This document shows positions 22,061 to 34,964 of a stretch of 64,000 bases of DNA, in pieces. Position 1 is the first letter of the stretch; every line of letters starts with the position of its first letter. Below the pieces are notes generated by a model. That model made no database searches, was not told the origin of the DNA, and saw nothing but the letters and a program-made list of their open reading frames with translations. The stretch lies in contig BTPG01000006.1 in NCBI GenBank assembly GCA_036245525.1, forward strand, positions 75,709,227 to 75,773,226, in the 5' to 3' direction. This DNA comes from Semisulcospira habei (lineage: Eukaryota > Mollusca > Gastropoda > Semisulcospiridae). The translations under genes were made by a program, and so were the position numbers.

Positions 22061-22436
22061 TTCTATGGCCATCAAACAGTTGAAGAAGAAAAAATCTCCA
22101 GGTCCAGACAGCATCTCAAACGAGATGTTACAACACCTTGGCAACACTGCATTAACGAGGCTACTGGACATCTTTAACCACAGCTGGAGAGGAGGACAGG
22201 TACCCCAGTGCTGGAAGGAAGCCAGGATGATCCCAATTTTGAAGAAAGGGAATAATAAGTCCAAAGCCCTGAGTTATCGCCTTATCAGCCTGACAAGTTG
22301 TGTGTGCAAGACCATGGAGCGCATCATCAACAAGCGCCTGCAGTGGTACCTGGACTCCGAGAGCATTATCGTGCCAGAGCAAGCCGGTTTCAAAAGCCAC
22401 AAGAGTACAGAAGACCAGGTGTGTTGTCTGGTTTGG
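22061..22436 (+). pseudogene. Inverted 5' part of the I-group LINE reverse transcriptase
   Basis: The plus strand reads [58 protein letters not shown] and [15 protein letters not shown]. These are the RT segments that should precede the motif A region found on the minus strand at 22060. STEDQV would be followed directly by [10 protein letters not shown], so the two halves are one element with its 5' part flipped. The adjoining (TA)n array begins at about 22440. Confidence 0.85.
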
Positions 22437-22439
22437 ACA

Positions 22440-22919
<480 letters not shown>

Positions 22920-23284
22920 CAAAAGTAGCAACCGACAGAAATGTCCAAAGTAAGCACAAACAGATATGCTTTAAAAATAGATTATTTCAGTCACTGGTTA
23001 GTTTATACGGACTTGTGAATGAGGAAACTGATGATTTCCAGCAGAGACAAATAAAATATACTTAAATCTGGCCCTTTCTAGTTCTGAAAATGTTGCTTGT
23101 TACGGTGGACATACGGTGATAATATGATCATATTACGTCAGTTTTCCTTTTTTAATTATTTTATTTCAAAGAAATTAATTTTATAACTTGTTCCCAGAGA
23201 TGGAAGTATGAAAAGTATTTTATTCCTTTTTGAAAGTAAGTTTTCTTTAATAATCAGTGTTGGTTGTCACGGTGGACAAACTCA
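22920..23284. other. Unassigned AT-rich stretch
   Basis: No gene. GTTACGGTGGACATACG at about 23100 resembles GTTGTCACGGTGGACAAAC at 23264 and a similar word at 26285, so this flank may be part of an older repeat. Confidence 0.45.
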
Positions 23285-23575
23285 GTTTAAATCACATGAA
23301 TGGTAAAGCTCTCAAGGCTCAAGTGCATCCGATCCACATAATTAATGACCTTGTGATCTTGACTAAGTGCTCTATTATAACATATGGGAAGGGTTGGCAT
23401 TTGTACCCGCAAAATCCATGTTTTCTGAAAATTTACGCATTTTTCACTTTTGTCAACCTCCATGACCCTGGTCTTTTTTGAGTAAAGGTAGTGAACCAAA
23501 TTAGTATGCACAAAAGGTCATAACATCAGGTATCTTCAAACCAAGTTTGGCTTTGAAGTTGTGAATAGTATTTTG

Positions 23576-25858
23576 TATCCAGGGACTGGTTTTTGATTGG
23601 TTCAAATCCTATTTGTCTAACCGGTCACAGACTGTTTATGCCTGTGGTCATCTTTCAGTCTCAGCCCCACTGTGTTTCGGAGTAGCCCAGGGGTCAGTCC
23701 TAGGGCCTGTGCTCTTCATTATGTATATACAGCCCTTGTCCGGTGTCATAGCTGCACTGTGACACTCTATTTCTCACCACGCGTACTCTGATGACACGCA
23801 CTTATATAAGTCAGGCCATATTGAGCAGATCGATGCCATCATCCAGTGTGTGCAACAGTCAGTTTCCATGATGTTAGAACATGGATAAAAGACAACAAAC
23901 TAAAACTGAATGAAGATAAAACAGAAGCCATGTTAGTTTCCTCTACCAGAATGTCTTCTTCCTTACCGCAGTCTATCACAATCCTAGCTACTGATGTCAG
24001 CTTTCTGCTCAGGTCAGAAATATTGGCGTCACCATTGACTGCAGTCTCTCACTAAAACAACACGTTTTGAATATCTGTATTTATTGAACTGCGTCGCATT
24101 AGCTCCATCAGGCATCTTCTCACACCAGATGCCACGAAAACACTGGTCTGCTCCTTTATCTTGTCCCGACTCGATTACGGCAATGCACTCCTGTGTGGTT
24201 GTCTACTGTACCTTCTGGATCGGCTCCAGAGGGTGCAGAACTCACTCAGCAGCACGGCTTGTTGTCAAGGCAAAACAGTCAAACCACATCAGACCCATCC
24301 TAAGTTTACTCCATTGGTTGCCTATCACATCTAGAGTACAATACAAAGTTCTGTCCATTTGTCATACCTGTCTGTCTTCTTCTACTGGCCCTGTCTATCT
24401 TTCTGAGCTTCTTTATATGTACACACCTTAAAGACAGCTCCGTTCTTCAGCAGACACAAAACTATTACACATTCCGACTGTGAGAACTAAGTCTTTTGGC
24501 GAGAGGTCTATCTCATACCACGGATCATTCCTTTGGAATAAACTCCCACAGTTCCTCAGACATTTTGAATACGCCAATGGTTTCCGGCAGTCTTTGAAGA
24601 GGCACTTATTCCTGTAAACATGCATTCACTGTTATAATTATTCATTTTATCAACATTTAGTTGTCTAAAAGATACATATGTGAATCACTTTCCCACTCTC
24701 TCCCTGTCTGAGATATTTGTACTTTTTGGTAGACAGCAAAATATTGTCACAGATAAGGTGTTTGACCTTATTCTGTTATTGGCAAAATTTCACATATACA
24801 AATCAAGACTGCAAAATATTTTTCCAAATATTGTGCATTTTAAGCAGATGCTTAAATACCGCTATTCTGTAGAAAAACATACATACGTAATGAAAGGTTG
24901 TTGATTGATTGATTGTACAATGCTTAACGTCCCGACAGCAACAAGGCTTTCTCAGGACGTGCCTGCACTGCTTGTGAAAAAAAAACTAAACAGAAAATTG
25001 AATGTATGTCGCCAGCCGGTCAAATACATTAAATAAACCTACAACATGGGGCATAAATAAAGCTAAGACCATTTAGCAACACACATCCAATATCAAGAGC
25101 TACAGGCAGTGCAGACAGTAGGGAGAGTTTTAAAAAGGCAAATACAGATGAATGGACCTCGGGTAGACAGAAACACATGCCCCAGAATAGAGAGAAAAAC
25201 CCACCCTGTGGGGCTGACCAGGGTGACCCTGGAAACTAAAAAATACCTAACCCCACCCAAGTCCCCCAGGGCAGACCCGGGTGGGGGAGTAATGAAAGGT
25301 AAATTAGAGATATTTAATCGTCATTGGTCTCTGTATTCCGAAATTACCTCGTAATTATTGTATTATTTTATCACTGCTTTTCTTGCCTCTCTCTCTCTCT
25401 CTCTCATACTCAGTATATTGTAGATTATAAGTAAACATCATGTCTTTTTTGTGTGTGTGTTAAGGTTGAAAGTTATGTGTACTATATTATATTGGATCTG
25501 TAACTCTGCAATTTGTAACTTTGGTTGTTATGTTTATGTGTGTGTGTGTGTTATGCAAATAAAATAAAAAAAAAAGTTTTAAAAAAAAACAACAAACAAC
25601 AACAAAAAATTTAGTTGTCAGTGTGAGTTGTCTAGTGTCTCCTTTATTAGTTTATGGTACACGTATGTCTTTTTGCGTGCGAGCATTTTTTTGTTGCTGT
25701 GTCCATTTTGTTATTTTTATTTTTCTTGTTTATCTTGTTGCGTGAGTGTGTATGTTGGGAAGTATATATGTGTCGTAGGATGCAAGGTGTTTGTGTGTTA
25801 GTATGTCATTTGTACGGTGCCTAGAGATTTTTTATGGAAAGTATAGGCGCCTTAAATA

Positions 25859-25902
<44 letters not shown>
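23576..25902 (+). pseudogene. CR1/Jockey-like LINE, 3' part with (ATT)n tail
   Basis: Pieces in several frames read GVAQGSVLGPVLFIMYIQ, HAYSDDTHLYKSGHI (active site, about 23780), IKDNKLKLNEDKTEAMLVS, then RLQRVQNSAARLV and SLLHWLPITSRVQYKVL (24225-24345). The order and wording fit CR1/Jockey-type reverse transcriptases common in marine invertebrates. At least two frameshifts are present. The 3' UTR is interrupted by a 390-bp retroposon at 24899 and ends GGCGCCTTAAAT(ATT)n at 25860-25902. The 5' half is missing. Confidence 0.8.
24899..25288 (-). mobile_element. 390-bp retroposon with (CAAT)n tail, copy 1
   Basis: Flanked by a 12-base duplication GTAATGAAAGGT (24887-24898 and 25289-25300). 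On the minus strand it begins CCCCCACCCGGGTCTGCC and ends CGTTAAGCATTGTA(CAAT)n. The second copy at 41382-41763 is about 97% identical and has the same ends, so the 5' end is probably complete. No A/B box or ORF is evident. It lies inside the LINE 3' UTR. Confidence 0.88.
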
Positions 25903-25904
<2 letters not shown>

Positions 25905-26192
25905 TGAGAAAAGAAAACCACAACAGTTTTGTCAAAATACTATGGAAATTTTTTACATATTTCCTGATCCCCTGTGACTTTGACCTTTAAGGGAGGTCAT
26001 TCAAAGTGGTATGTTTAGAAAGGTCTTTGCCACAAAGTATTATTGGGCCAAGTTTGAAGACTGTGGTTTGAATAGTCTCCGAGAAACGTTAAAGTTTACC
26101 ACGGACGATGGCGGACGGACGACGGCCGACGGACGGCCGACCACTGGCCCAAAACATAGATTCACTTTTGCTTCGCACCTGAACCAAAAATT

Positions 26193-26560
26193 GGTTTGTT
26201 TGATTACACTTTTTACACAAAAAGGGTTTTCAAATAGTCATTAAATAAGACTTAGATACAAATATGTTTGTAGAGAAAAATGTTTGTTGTCACGCTGGAC
26301 ATACTGTTGGACATACACACGGAAATCATCTATAGATTAGTCCATTTTTGTGAAAAGGAAACTCTGTGGGAAATGTAAGTGTTCCAACAACAGTGTCTTC
26401 ATAGCGGAATCACAAACACCCCCCCCCCCTCCCACCCCCCCACCCCCGCCCCGCCCCCCCCCCCCCCCCGCAAAAAAACAAACAAAAAACCCCCCACCTA
26501 ATTTCCTGTTGTAGTGCGGTTTTCTTGACTAAACATATGTGGCTTGCTACGCGCACCACG
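26193..26560. other. Non-coding with poly-C tract
   Basis: C-rich tract at 26410-26500; otherwise AT-rich and unassigned. Confidence 0.6.
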
Positions 26561-26652
<92 letters not shown>

Positions 26653-26660
26653 GCGCGTAT
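26548..26660. repeat. (TA)n array bracketed by inverted GCGCACCACGT
   Basis: ACGCGCACCACGT at 26550 and ACGTGGTGCGCGT at 26645 flank about 40 TA units. The whole locus is one long potential hairpin. Confidence 0.88.
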
Positions 26661-27490
26661 ACCCACTCCATTTTTTCGCCTTCTTTGACACATGTACTGA
26701 TATATTGTATAACAAGTAAATTAATTATTCATGAGCTTGCTCGATATACGTTCTTTCCCGAAAAGCCTTGCGGCCCTGGCAACTGAAGTTGGGGGTGGAT
26801 TCTCGCGCTAAGGTCTTACGAAATAAAACACAAAATACTATCCTGTTGCAACACTAATGCATCCTTTTCGACTATGACAACGTTAACACTTTGATTAATT
26901 TTAAACTTGCCGTTTTTCACCAATGCCGGAGATATTTCTCGTCCGTGTACGTATGTCGCTGATCTCGTGTGCTTCGGCACTCGCATTGACCGAGGAAACC
27001 CGTAAAAAGCGATACAAAGAGTACAAAAAGCTAAAGACACAAACCCATAACTTGAAACCTTCATTGTTATAGGTATGGAACGCAAACTAGAGTCCTGAAA
27101 TGCAACATTCCAAGCTTTAAAAAAACCACCGAAACTGTATTAGCGTATGAGGCAGACCGCACAGCAAAACCGGCCCTCAAAATCACTGAACACAGTTAGC
27201 TCCCTTGCGTCCGTCAACAAACCTGTCGTCTGCTTCACATAGCTACTATGATGGAGTCATGTTTTCTTGTTTGTTTGCTACTATTTTTTCTTTATCAAGT
27301 CATTATCCACATTGCTGCTCTGAGTGTTTCATTGCTAAACTTTGCTTATGAATTAAACTGAATTAAAATCATTTTGAGAATATCCATATGTTTTCTTTCG
27401 ATGTGCACGATAATCTCAGTATGCAAACCTAAAATGGTCGCACAGAGTGGAGGGAACGAAGCGAAGTTAAAGCTTTGTCTTGGACTGGGT
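26661..27490. other. Unassigned non-coding stretch
   Basis: No supported gene. Confidence 0.5.
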
Positions 27491-27494
27491 ACAT

Positions 27495-27813
<319 letters not shown>

Positions 27814-27935
27814 CAGTGCAGATGGATATCGGCCAAAAGGCTTAGATCGAACCCGTTTTTTTAGCTGCCCCAAGCAGGTGTGGACAAGACTGACAACGGC
27901 ATGTACTCTGTGCGGAACCTCTACACAGGGTCCAT

Positions 27936-28047
27936 TGACGGGTCAGTGGCTGCGCTTGGAAGGAGCGGGCACTAACTAACCATGCACCGTAGCGGCGCAT
28001 GGTCAGTCAGTGCCCCACTCCTTCCAAGCACTACTGACCCATCCTAT
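27936..28047. repeat. Hairpin with ~48-base arms
   Basis: ACGGGTCAGTGGCTGCGCTT...CATGC pairs with GCATGGTCAGTCAGTGCCCC...CTGACCCAT around ACCGTAGCG. Mismatches are few. Confidence 0.82.
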
Positions 28048-28800
28048 TGTCACAGACAATTTTTCATAATTACCGTCACAAAGCTACACTGGCTTGGGAG
28101 AGGCGTTCCGCGTATGAAAATAGCATTGTTCGTTCCTAAACAGCCGGCAAAGACCTCAGTAAACTCCAGGCATTTCCTACAATTGAGGAGCTGAAGTATA
28201 ATGTTATCATACTGATGGGACATACTCTTGACTGCCGGGCAAGATGCATACATGCGGATGCAGTGGTCCACGAAAATTAATGCCTATTGCAGACGGATGG
28301 CTCAGCATTCCAGGGGTCGCGCTAGCAAGAATCCCACTCGTATGAGAAAATACCCTCTCGTGCACATGAAAAATACTCGACAAACCATACCCCCTGCCGA
28401 AAACATGCGCTTCGGACACCGCAAAAACAAGGCAGCCGGTAGCGAACAAAGAGGCAGAATTCGGCGGGGAGTTCCTCTAAATATTTTTCCTCGATATTTC
28501 CCACACAGCGATATGAGTGGTATTCAGGCGCGCCCCGTCGGCCATATGTATAAATATGAGATGAAAATGGCCGAGCTGGGGACTGAACACTAGCCGTTGA
28601 CTCAGCCTGGGGTGAGACTGAATATGAACGACTGTGATATATGACGGGGTGAGCGGGTGTGAGGGGACCCACACAAGCAGCACACGCAGTGTGAGAGACC
28701 AACTGAAGCTGGAATCGCCGGGACATTTAGCATCTTACGCCGCGTGTCAGATGCACACAAGCATGCAAGCAAGTGCGTGTGCAAGCACGTGGTGCGAACA
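28048..28800. other. Unassigned non-coding stretch
   Basis: No coding or repeat signal I can defend. Confidence 0.5.
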
Positions 28801-29402
<602 letters not shown>

Positions 29403-32400
29403 CTAGTACACCGTCGTCGATAAGTCGGTTGGATCCGATTCGTCACTGTGGAAAGAAACTCTCCGACGGCCGGATTCGTTGACGTTTCGTGCTCCGCGAG
29501 ATACCCAGCTTCTGTCGGACACCTTTTTCTCTGTATTCGTGTTGACGGCGGAAGAAAATCCATCAGAAAAGGATGGTTGTCTCTCTACTTTGCTATCAGA
29601 GTTACCCGTCAACATCGACATCCGCTGTCCAGCAGCTCGACGAGGGCGGGGCTTAAAAATGACTTTATTATCATCGAACATATTTCGGAGACTGTTCACG
29701 CTACGGATATGAGCATGGTCCAGCCAGCTGTGTGAGCGCTCCGGTAAGGGACCAGGCTGGTGCCCCTGCGTTTCCGGGGACGACTGTACTCCGGACGCTC
29801 CTTGCTGGGCATCGAGAGTACAGTTATTCCCGGGGACGCGTTGGTTCCTGGACGCCTCGTGCAGAGCTTTGTTGACGGGCTCCGGGGCTAGGTGCGGCAT
29901 GACCTTACTGTTAAGACCACGTGAATTGGCTTTGCTGAGGAAACTTGTTGCCACCACGTCAGCAATGTAGTTACGCGACGTGATGGACCGTTTAGGGAGG
30001 GCAACCTTCAACTTGACGTCATCCCGTTTCGGTGCCCTGAGCTGAAGCGAAGACGTGGAGGTGCTAGAGAGCTTCTGTGACTGGTTTCTGCTTTTGTCCC
30101 CTGACGTTTTGGGAAGCACCTTGATCTTGCTATCTGAGGCACACCAAAATTTGGACTCCGTAGTGTTGGGCGACCTGCCACGCTGACCCTCTGGCTTTCG
30201 AGGCGGTGAGGGTGAGGATGAGGATGAAAGAGGGTAGTATGGGTACTCTGGCCTGGGTAGTTTTCGACACTTCGCGGCGTAAGAGTTGAATTGTCTCTTT
30301 AAGTGCGACACCTTTCTCTCAAGTGGACGTTTGAAATCCCACTCCTGAGGAAGTGAGAGTTCGTCTTCGTTGCTGGTAGGTGAGGGAGGCCGGGAGCACT
30401 GGTAGTACCCTGGGTATTGTGGCGCTGGTAGTTGACCACGTTCGCGGACATAGGCGCTGTACTTTCTCTTAAGACTCGTAACGTTTTGTTCAGCTGGAAG
30501 CGTGTAGTTCCAATGCTCGACACAGATGTTTTCTCCATCGAACGAGGGACTTTCGTCATCAGAATTCCGCTGGTGTTTTGGGGACGTTCTCCTAGCTTTT
30601 CCCCGACCCCGCCTTGGCGGAGATGGAGATAAATGATAGTAAGAATACTCCGGCACTGGCATCTTGCCGTAGTCCCGTGCGTAGGCGCTGAACTTTCTTC
30701 CTAGTTTGAATACCGCTTGCTCGTCTGAAAGCGTGTGGGAAACGGAAGGGACACACTCACCATTATCAAACAGCGCTGGCTTGGACATGAGGTTCCTGTC
30801 CCCTGATTTATGTTTTGAAGACGTTCTCCCAGCTTTTTCTTTTCCCCGTCTTTTAGGGGATGGCGATGAATGATAATAATAAGGGTATTTTTGAACAGGA
30901 AATTTACCGTTTTCACGTGCGTAAGCGCTAAACTTTCTCCCTAGTTTAAACACCTTTTGCTCGTCTGGATGCGTGAATTCGAGAGGAATGTTGTCGCTTC
31001 TGTCTATAGGCGAGTGTTTCCATTTGTATCTTTTGTTGATTGCTGGTGTCCAGTATTCTGGGGTCGTGTCTCTGTCATGGTACTTCGCACGTCGTGGGGG
31101 CGACGGTGAAGAGTAAGGGTACGGGTAGCGAGGTGCGTGCAGTTTGCCATACCTGCGTGCGTAGTCGCTAAATTTTCTCTTCAGCTGAGCCACCATCCCT
31201 CGCGATTGTCGCCTAAAATCCCAGTCTTCGGAGGCGGAGTCGCTGTGAATTCCGACTGGTCTGCCTCTTACATCATTAGACGTCGCACTCGTGGTGTCTG
31301 TTTCGTAACTGATATTTTGGGTCTGCACCGCTTGTTGTCGTGTTGGCGGGAGTGACTGTCGGTCTGTCTCAGGAAACCTACGCGAAGAGCTAGCGGTCCC
31401 GCTTTTTTCACTAGGAGGCGAAGGAGAACAGTCGGGGTGGTAGGAGGGGGACTTGGGCGCGGGTAGCGAGTCATAGTCCCGCGCGACGTCAACCCGTGAA
31501 GCTTGCCGGCTGGCAGTACCCAGGCTTGTATTAACCCCCTCGTGCATGCGGCTACCGGTACCGGTGGATGTATTCCTTATGGGGTCAGTGCTTCGTGCTG
31601 CTTCTGATGTTTTTCCTGTCTCTGACATGTCCGAGGCTGGTTTTATCTGCGATGGTTGCGGTGATGGAGAAGAGAGTGAAGGTGAGAGTGAGTGTCTGGA
31701 TGAAAATGGAATAAGCGAGGCAGGTTTGGATGTTGGATTGCTGGCGGGCAACTGCTGACTATAGCTCTGTGCTTTGCTGTCAGGCCCCTTTTGGCTGGAG
31801 CTTTGTTGCCTACTCTCACACCCTCGCTGACTGGGACTCTTGGGTCTGGATTCAATGAGCATTCCTTCGGCAGTTTCCGGCTGGATGCCGGTGACGGGAC
31901 CTGAAAGCCGTGACAACCTTGTCACGTACTCAGCAGGGAGGATACGCGTACCGGAGCTAGCTGTTTCGTTTTCATAGGCCAGCACCGGCAGCGCCGGATA
32001 CTGCGAATTTACTGAGGAGTCCGCGTAAAACGCCTGGCCTTGTAATGATGGTGGTGGTGGTAGTAGTTGGAAAGAAAGAGAGGGCAGCGCCTGTGAAAGT
32101 GGACGCGGGTACTGCGGGGGTGCCCCGGGTGGTGACTGAGTATCTACACCACTTGTTTGAAACTGCCGACCCTCGATGTGTGCCTGCTGCTTGTATGGCT
32201 GTGTCGACTTCAGCGACTGGGGCTGTGAGGATATCTGAATCTCGGGGTCCGCAGCATAATATCCGTATCCGAATGGGGCTGAAGGCAAACGCTGTGAGGG
32301 TATCCGGATGCCGGGCTCCGCAGGATAGGACTCGTACCCGTATTGTGCTTTATGGAACGGCTGCTGTTGACTGTTGAGTGAGATCTGCGTGTCTGTGGGT

Positions 32401-32486
32401 GCCGGTGACTGGGATTGGTCAGTAGTGGTCACAGACATTGTTTCGTCTGTTGTATCTGCTGCCGACTCCGCGACCTCCAGTACACC
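29403..32486 (-). CDS. Novel single-pass membrane protein, exon 4: long Ser/Pro-rich repeat tail
   Basis: Exon 4 opens after a TTTTTGATATTTACAG acceptor (AG at 32488-32487) in phase 0 and runs 1,028 codons to a stop at 29403. It is residues 103/104 onward of a predicted 1,130-residue protein. An internal Met (32438) exists, but the open frame continues upstream to the splice site. The first ~400 residues are rich in Ser, Pro, Gln and Tyr. Five modules follow at about residues 536, 618, 699, 774 and 832, each with K-x-x-RKFSAYAR-like, GK-x-P-x-P-x-YPYY and SPSPPRR parts, 60-80 residues apart. The end is basic, then RRVSFHSDESDPTDL. The length of open frame and the conserved spacing argue strongly for a real gene. 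I do not recognise the family. The tail follows a membrane helix, so it is probably cytoplasmic and intrinsically disordered, with many possible phosphorylation sites. Confidence 0.85.
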   Translation of the reverse strand, partial: GVLEVAESAADTTDETMSVTTTDQSQSPAPTDTQISLNSQQQPFHKAQYGYESYPAEPGIRIPSQRLPSAPFGYGYYAADPEIQISSQPQSLKSTQPYKQQAHIEGRQFQTSGVDTQSPPGAPPQYPRPLSQALPSLSFQLLPPPPSLQGQAFYADSSVNSQYPALPVLAYENETASSGTRILPAEYVTRLSRLSGPVTGIQPETAEGMLIESRPKSPSQRGCESRQQSSSQKGPDSKAQSYSQQLPASNPTSKPASLIPFSSRHSLSPSLSSPSPQPSQIKPASDMSETGKTSEAARSTDPIRNTSTGTGSRMHEGVNTSLGTASRQASRVDVARDYDSLPAPKSPSYHPDCSPSPPSEKSGTASSSRRFPETDRQSLPPTRQQAVQTQNISYETDTTSATSNDVRGRPVGIHSDSASEDWDFRRQSRGMVAQLKRKFSDYARRYGKLHAPRYPYPYSSPSPPRRAKYHDRDTTPEYWTPAINKRYKWKHSPIDRSDNIPLEFTHPDEQKVFKLGRKFSAYARENGKFPVQKYPYYYHSSPSPKRRGKEKAGRTSSKHKSGDRNLMSKPALFDNGECVPSVSHTLSDEQAVFKLGRKFSAYARDYGKMPVPEYSYYHLSPSPPRRGRGKARRTSPKHQRNSDDESPSFDGENICVEHWNYTLPAEQNVTSLKRKYSAYVRERGQLPAPQYPGYYQCSRPPSPTSNEDELSLPQEWDFKRPLERKVSHLKRQFNSYAAKCRKLPRPEYPYYPLSSSSSPSPPRKPEGQRGRSPNTTESKFWCASDSKIKVLPKTSGDKSRNQSQKLSSTSTSSLQLRAPKRDDVKLKVALPKRSITSRNYIADVVATSFLSKANSRGLNSKVMPHLAPEPVNKALHEASRNQRVPGNNCTLDAQQGASGVQSSPETQGHQPGPLPERSHSWLDHAHIRSVNSLRNMFDDNKVIFKPRPRRAAGQRMSMLTGNSDSKVERQPSFSDGFSSAVNTNTEKKVSDRSWVSRGARNVNESGRRRVSFHSDESDPTDLSTTVY

Positions 32487-32547
32487 CTGTAAATATCAAA
32501 AAGATTTAATATGAGAGCTGAAGTAATACAAAGTAATGTACTAGATA
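32487..32547 (-). other. Intron 3 acceptor region
   Basis: Polypyrimidine tract and TTTACAG on the minus strand, just upstream of exon 4. Confidence 0.75.
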
Positions 32548-33775
32548 AAGAGAAACAACGAGAAAGGCAAAGCCCTAATGGCTCACGCGTATGACCAATC
32601 CACATAATAAGTGTGACCTTTGTGTGTCTATGTGTCTAAACAAGTAAAGGCTCGGCTTTTGTACCAGTGAAATCGAGTTTTCTCAAAATGTACGCATTTT
32701 TTTTATACATTTGTCGACCCTCCGTGACCCTTGACCTTTGTGAGTGGGCGACTAAATTAGCATGCATTGAAAGTTGTTATTACCTTCATGCCAAGTCTGA
32801 TTAAAAAGTTTGCAAAAACTTTGATAAAAACTACAATTCTATCAAAAACTGACTTTTTTTTTTAACACATGCTGACCTCCTGTGACCCTTGACCTTTCCG
32901 AGGGGTCATCAAATTAGTATGCATAGGAAAGCCTTATAATCAGGTATCACTTAACCAAGTTTGAGCTTGAAGTTGAAAATAGTACTTGAGAAAAAACAGT
33001 TTTTGTCAAAATATGACTATTTTGGACCTACTTCTGGACAACCCATAATCCTTGGCCTTTGCGTGGGAATCACTAAATTAGTATGCATAGAAAGGTCTTA
33101 TTATAAGCTACCTGTGTGCCAAATCTTTCTGAAAAGTTGGCCAAAACTTTGATAACAAGAAAGGCAAAGCCCTTATGGCTCACGTGTATGGCCGATCTAC
33201 ACATGTCTGACAATAAGTAAAGGGATGGTTTCTGCACTAACAAAATCCATGTTTTCTCAAACATTTAATCTGTTTTCACACATCTGTGAAATCCCAGTGA
33301 CCCTTGAACTTTGCGATGAGTCAACTAAATTAGGATACATAGGAAGGTCTCATCATCAGCTACCTTTGTGCCAAATTTGATTGAAAAGTTTGCAAAAATG
33401 TTGATATTAACTACAATTATTGGTATTTTATACACATTTGTCGACCTCTTGTGACCCATGACCTTTTCAAGAGGTCATCCAAATTAGTATGCATAGATAG
33501 GTCTTACCATCAGGCATCTCTGTAGCAAGTTTGGGTTTGAAGTTGTGGATAGCCACGGTAATTGAGAAAAAAACGTTTTTTGGGGGGCAAAATATGGCTA
33601 TTTTTTTTACCTATTTCCTGAGCTCTTGTGACCCTTGACCTTTAAGAGGGGTCATCCAGATTAGTGTGCATAGATAGGTCTTACCATCAGGTATCTCTGT
33701 ACAAGTTTGGGTTTGAAGCTGTGAATAGTAATTGAGAAAAAACATTTCTTGTCAAAATGTGGCTATTCTTAAGTC
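32548..33775 (+). mobile_element. Core-unit repeat, copies 3a and 3b
   Basis: Two left ends are seen (AACGAGAAAGGCAAAGCCC at 32549, AACAAGAAAGGCAAAGCCC at 33155), followed by ~150-bp units with GTGACCCTTGACCTTT. Starts of that phrase fall at about 32727, 32883, 33298, 33452 and 33631. No right end is seen before 33775. It lies in intron 3 of the membrane-protein gene. Confidence 0.72.
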
Positions 33776-34964
33776 CCATCTATTTACAGAAGAGACTTTT
33801 CAGGACGGGTCGCGGTGGGGCGAATTTAATAGCATGTCCATGATGTCAAAGGAGGGCAGACTAAACCTCTAACAATTGAAGCAACAAGATAAAAATGACC
33901 TCATGTCTTGTTACGCTAACCTCGCTGCTGAACGTACATTTGGCGTGAAGCGCCATATGTGCGTATGTATGTGTGTGCGTATGTATGTAAACAAGAGAAT
34001 CTCCGATATTTCTGTACACACAAGCTTGAAACTTGGCGAAATACTTTCTGAAGTGGGTGGCTAAGAGAGCCTCAAAGCATATTGTAACTGAATGTCTCAT
34101 TGAAGACATAAAGAGCAATTTAGGGGAAGTCGGTTGACCCAGATTAGAGTCCGTAATTTTTGTCATATTTATTTGAACTTTTGCCTATAGCTAGTTTGGA
34201 GAAAGACACTGGATGAGTTCGTTAGTTACTTTGTATCCTTTCAACTTCTTTACAAAAAAATAATTCTTTTCAGAAAAGAATTAAAACACTAAAAAAACAA
34301 CAACTTTACTTCTAGAGAAAGATGGACAGTGGCGGTGATGTAAAAGAGGCAACTCCGTCACCACCCAGACACTGACATAATACTCTAAATATGACGTCAT
34401 TCTCTCTCGGGCGCGCGGCTCTCTCGCTCTCTCACACAAACATGCGCGCATTTCCAGAAGGAATAGATCCTCATGCGCCCTCCAGGATTTTTGGAGATGT
34501 TTGGAGCGTACGCGCATGCACGCACTAACACGCACACACACATCGACGCGCTTTCAGAAGAGCATGCAGGTGACCCGTGTACTTAGTATATCATGTAGAT
34601 AGGTAAAGTCAACCTGCTTTCACACAAATTATAGCAAGACTGAACTTGTACCGTGAAGTTCTAGTTTTGTCACCATTTTCTCAAGCCTATGAAGTGAAAG
34701 TAGAAACTCATATCATGTAAAATATATAATTACGTAAAAACTAAAACTTACGTCATGACAAATGACGTTTGACAAATCAATGACGCGTATGTCCCGCGCC
34801 CCTTATAGAACTCACTGACGCATTGGCAGATCTGCGAGACCTTTTCAATAGGAGATAATTCAAATCAGGTCAAAGACAAAAGGTAGAGACCATTGACAGC
34901 GAGGACAGCTTTCATATTTATAGAAGGGAATTTGTGGGTTATGGTTCATCCCATCTTGTTTTAC
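33776..34964. repeat. Family E repeat (second long repeat type)
   Basis: Shares with 45060-46370, 53880-54930 (inverted) and 57960-58790 (partly inverted) the phrases ACAAGATAAAAATGACCTCA, GCGCCATATGTGCGTATG, CTAGTTTGGAGAAAGACA and GGATGAGTTCGTTAG. No ORF. A family A-like half hairpin is at about 34452-34490. Boundaries are uncertain. Confidence 0.6.

Larger units (their letters stand above)
23285..26192 (+). mobile_element. Core-unit repeat, copy 2, split by a LINE
   Basis: The left half (23285-23575) runs to GTTGTGAATAGTATT. The right half (25901-26192) resumes TATTTGAGAAAAG, as expected in the unit, and ends at TTCGCACCTGAACCAAAAA after GACGGACG-rich sequence. The LINE at 23576-25902 therefore inserted into a unit, duplicating about TATT. 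Confidence 0.75.

Noticed and set aside
32045..32377. Plus-strand ORFs over the 1,011-codon frame (also 29448, 31137, 31546)
   Set aside because: Antisense to a long coding exon and shorter than it, with no recognisable motifs.
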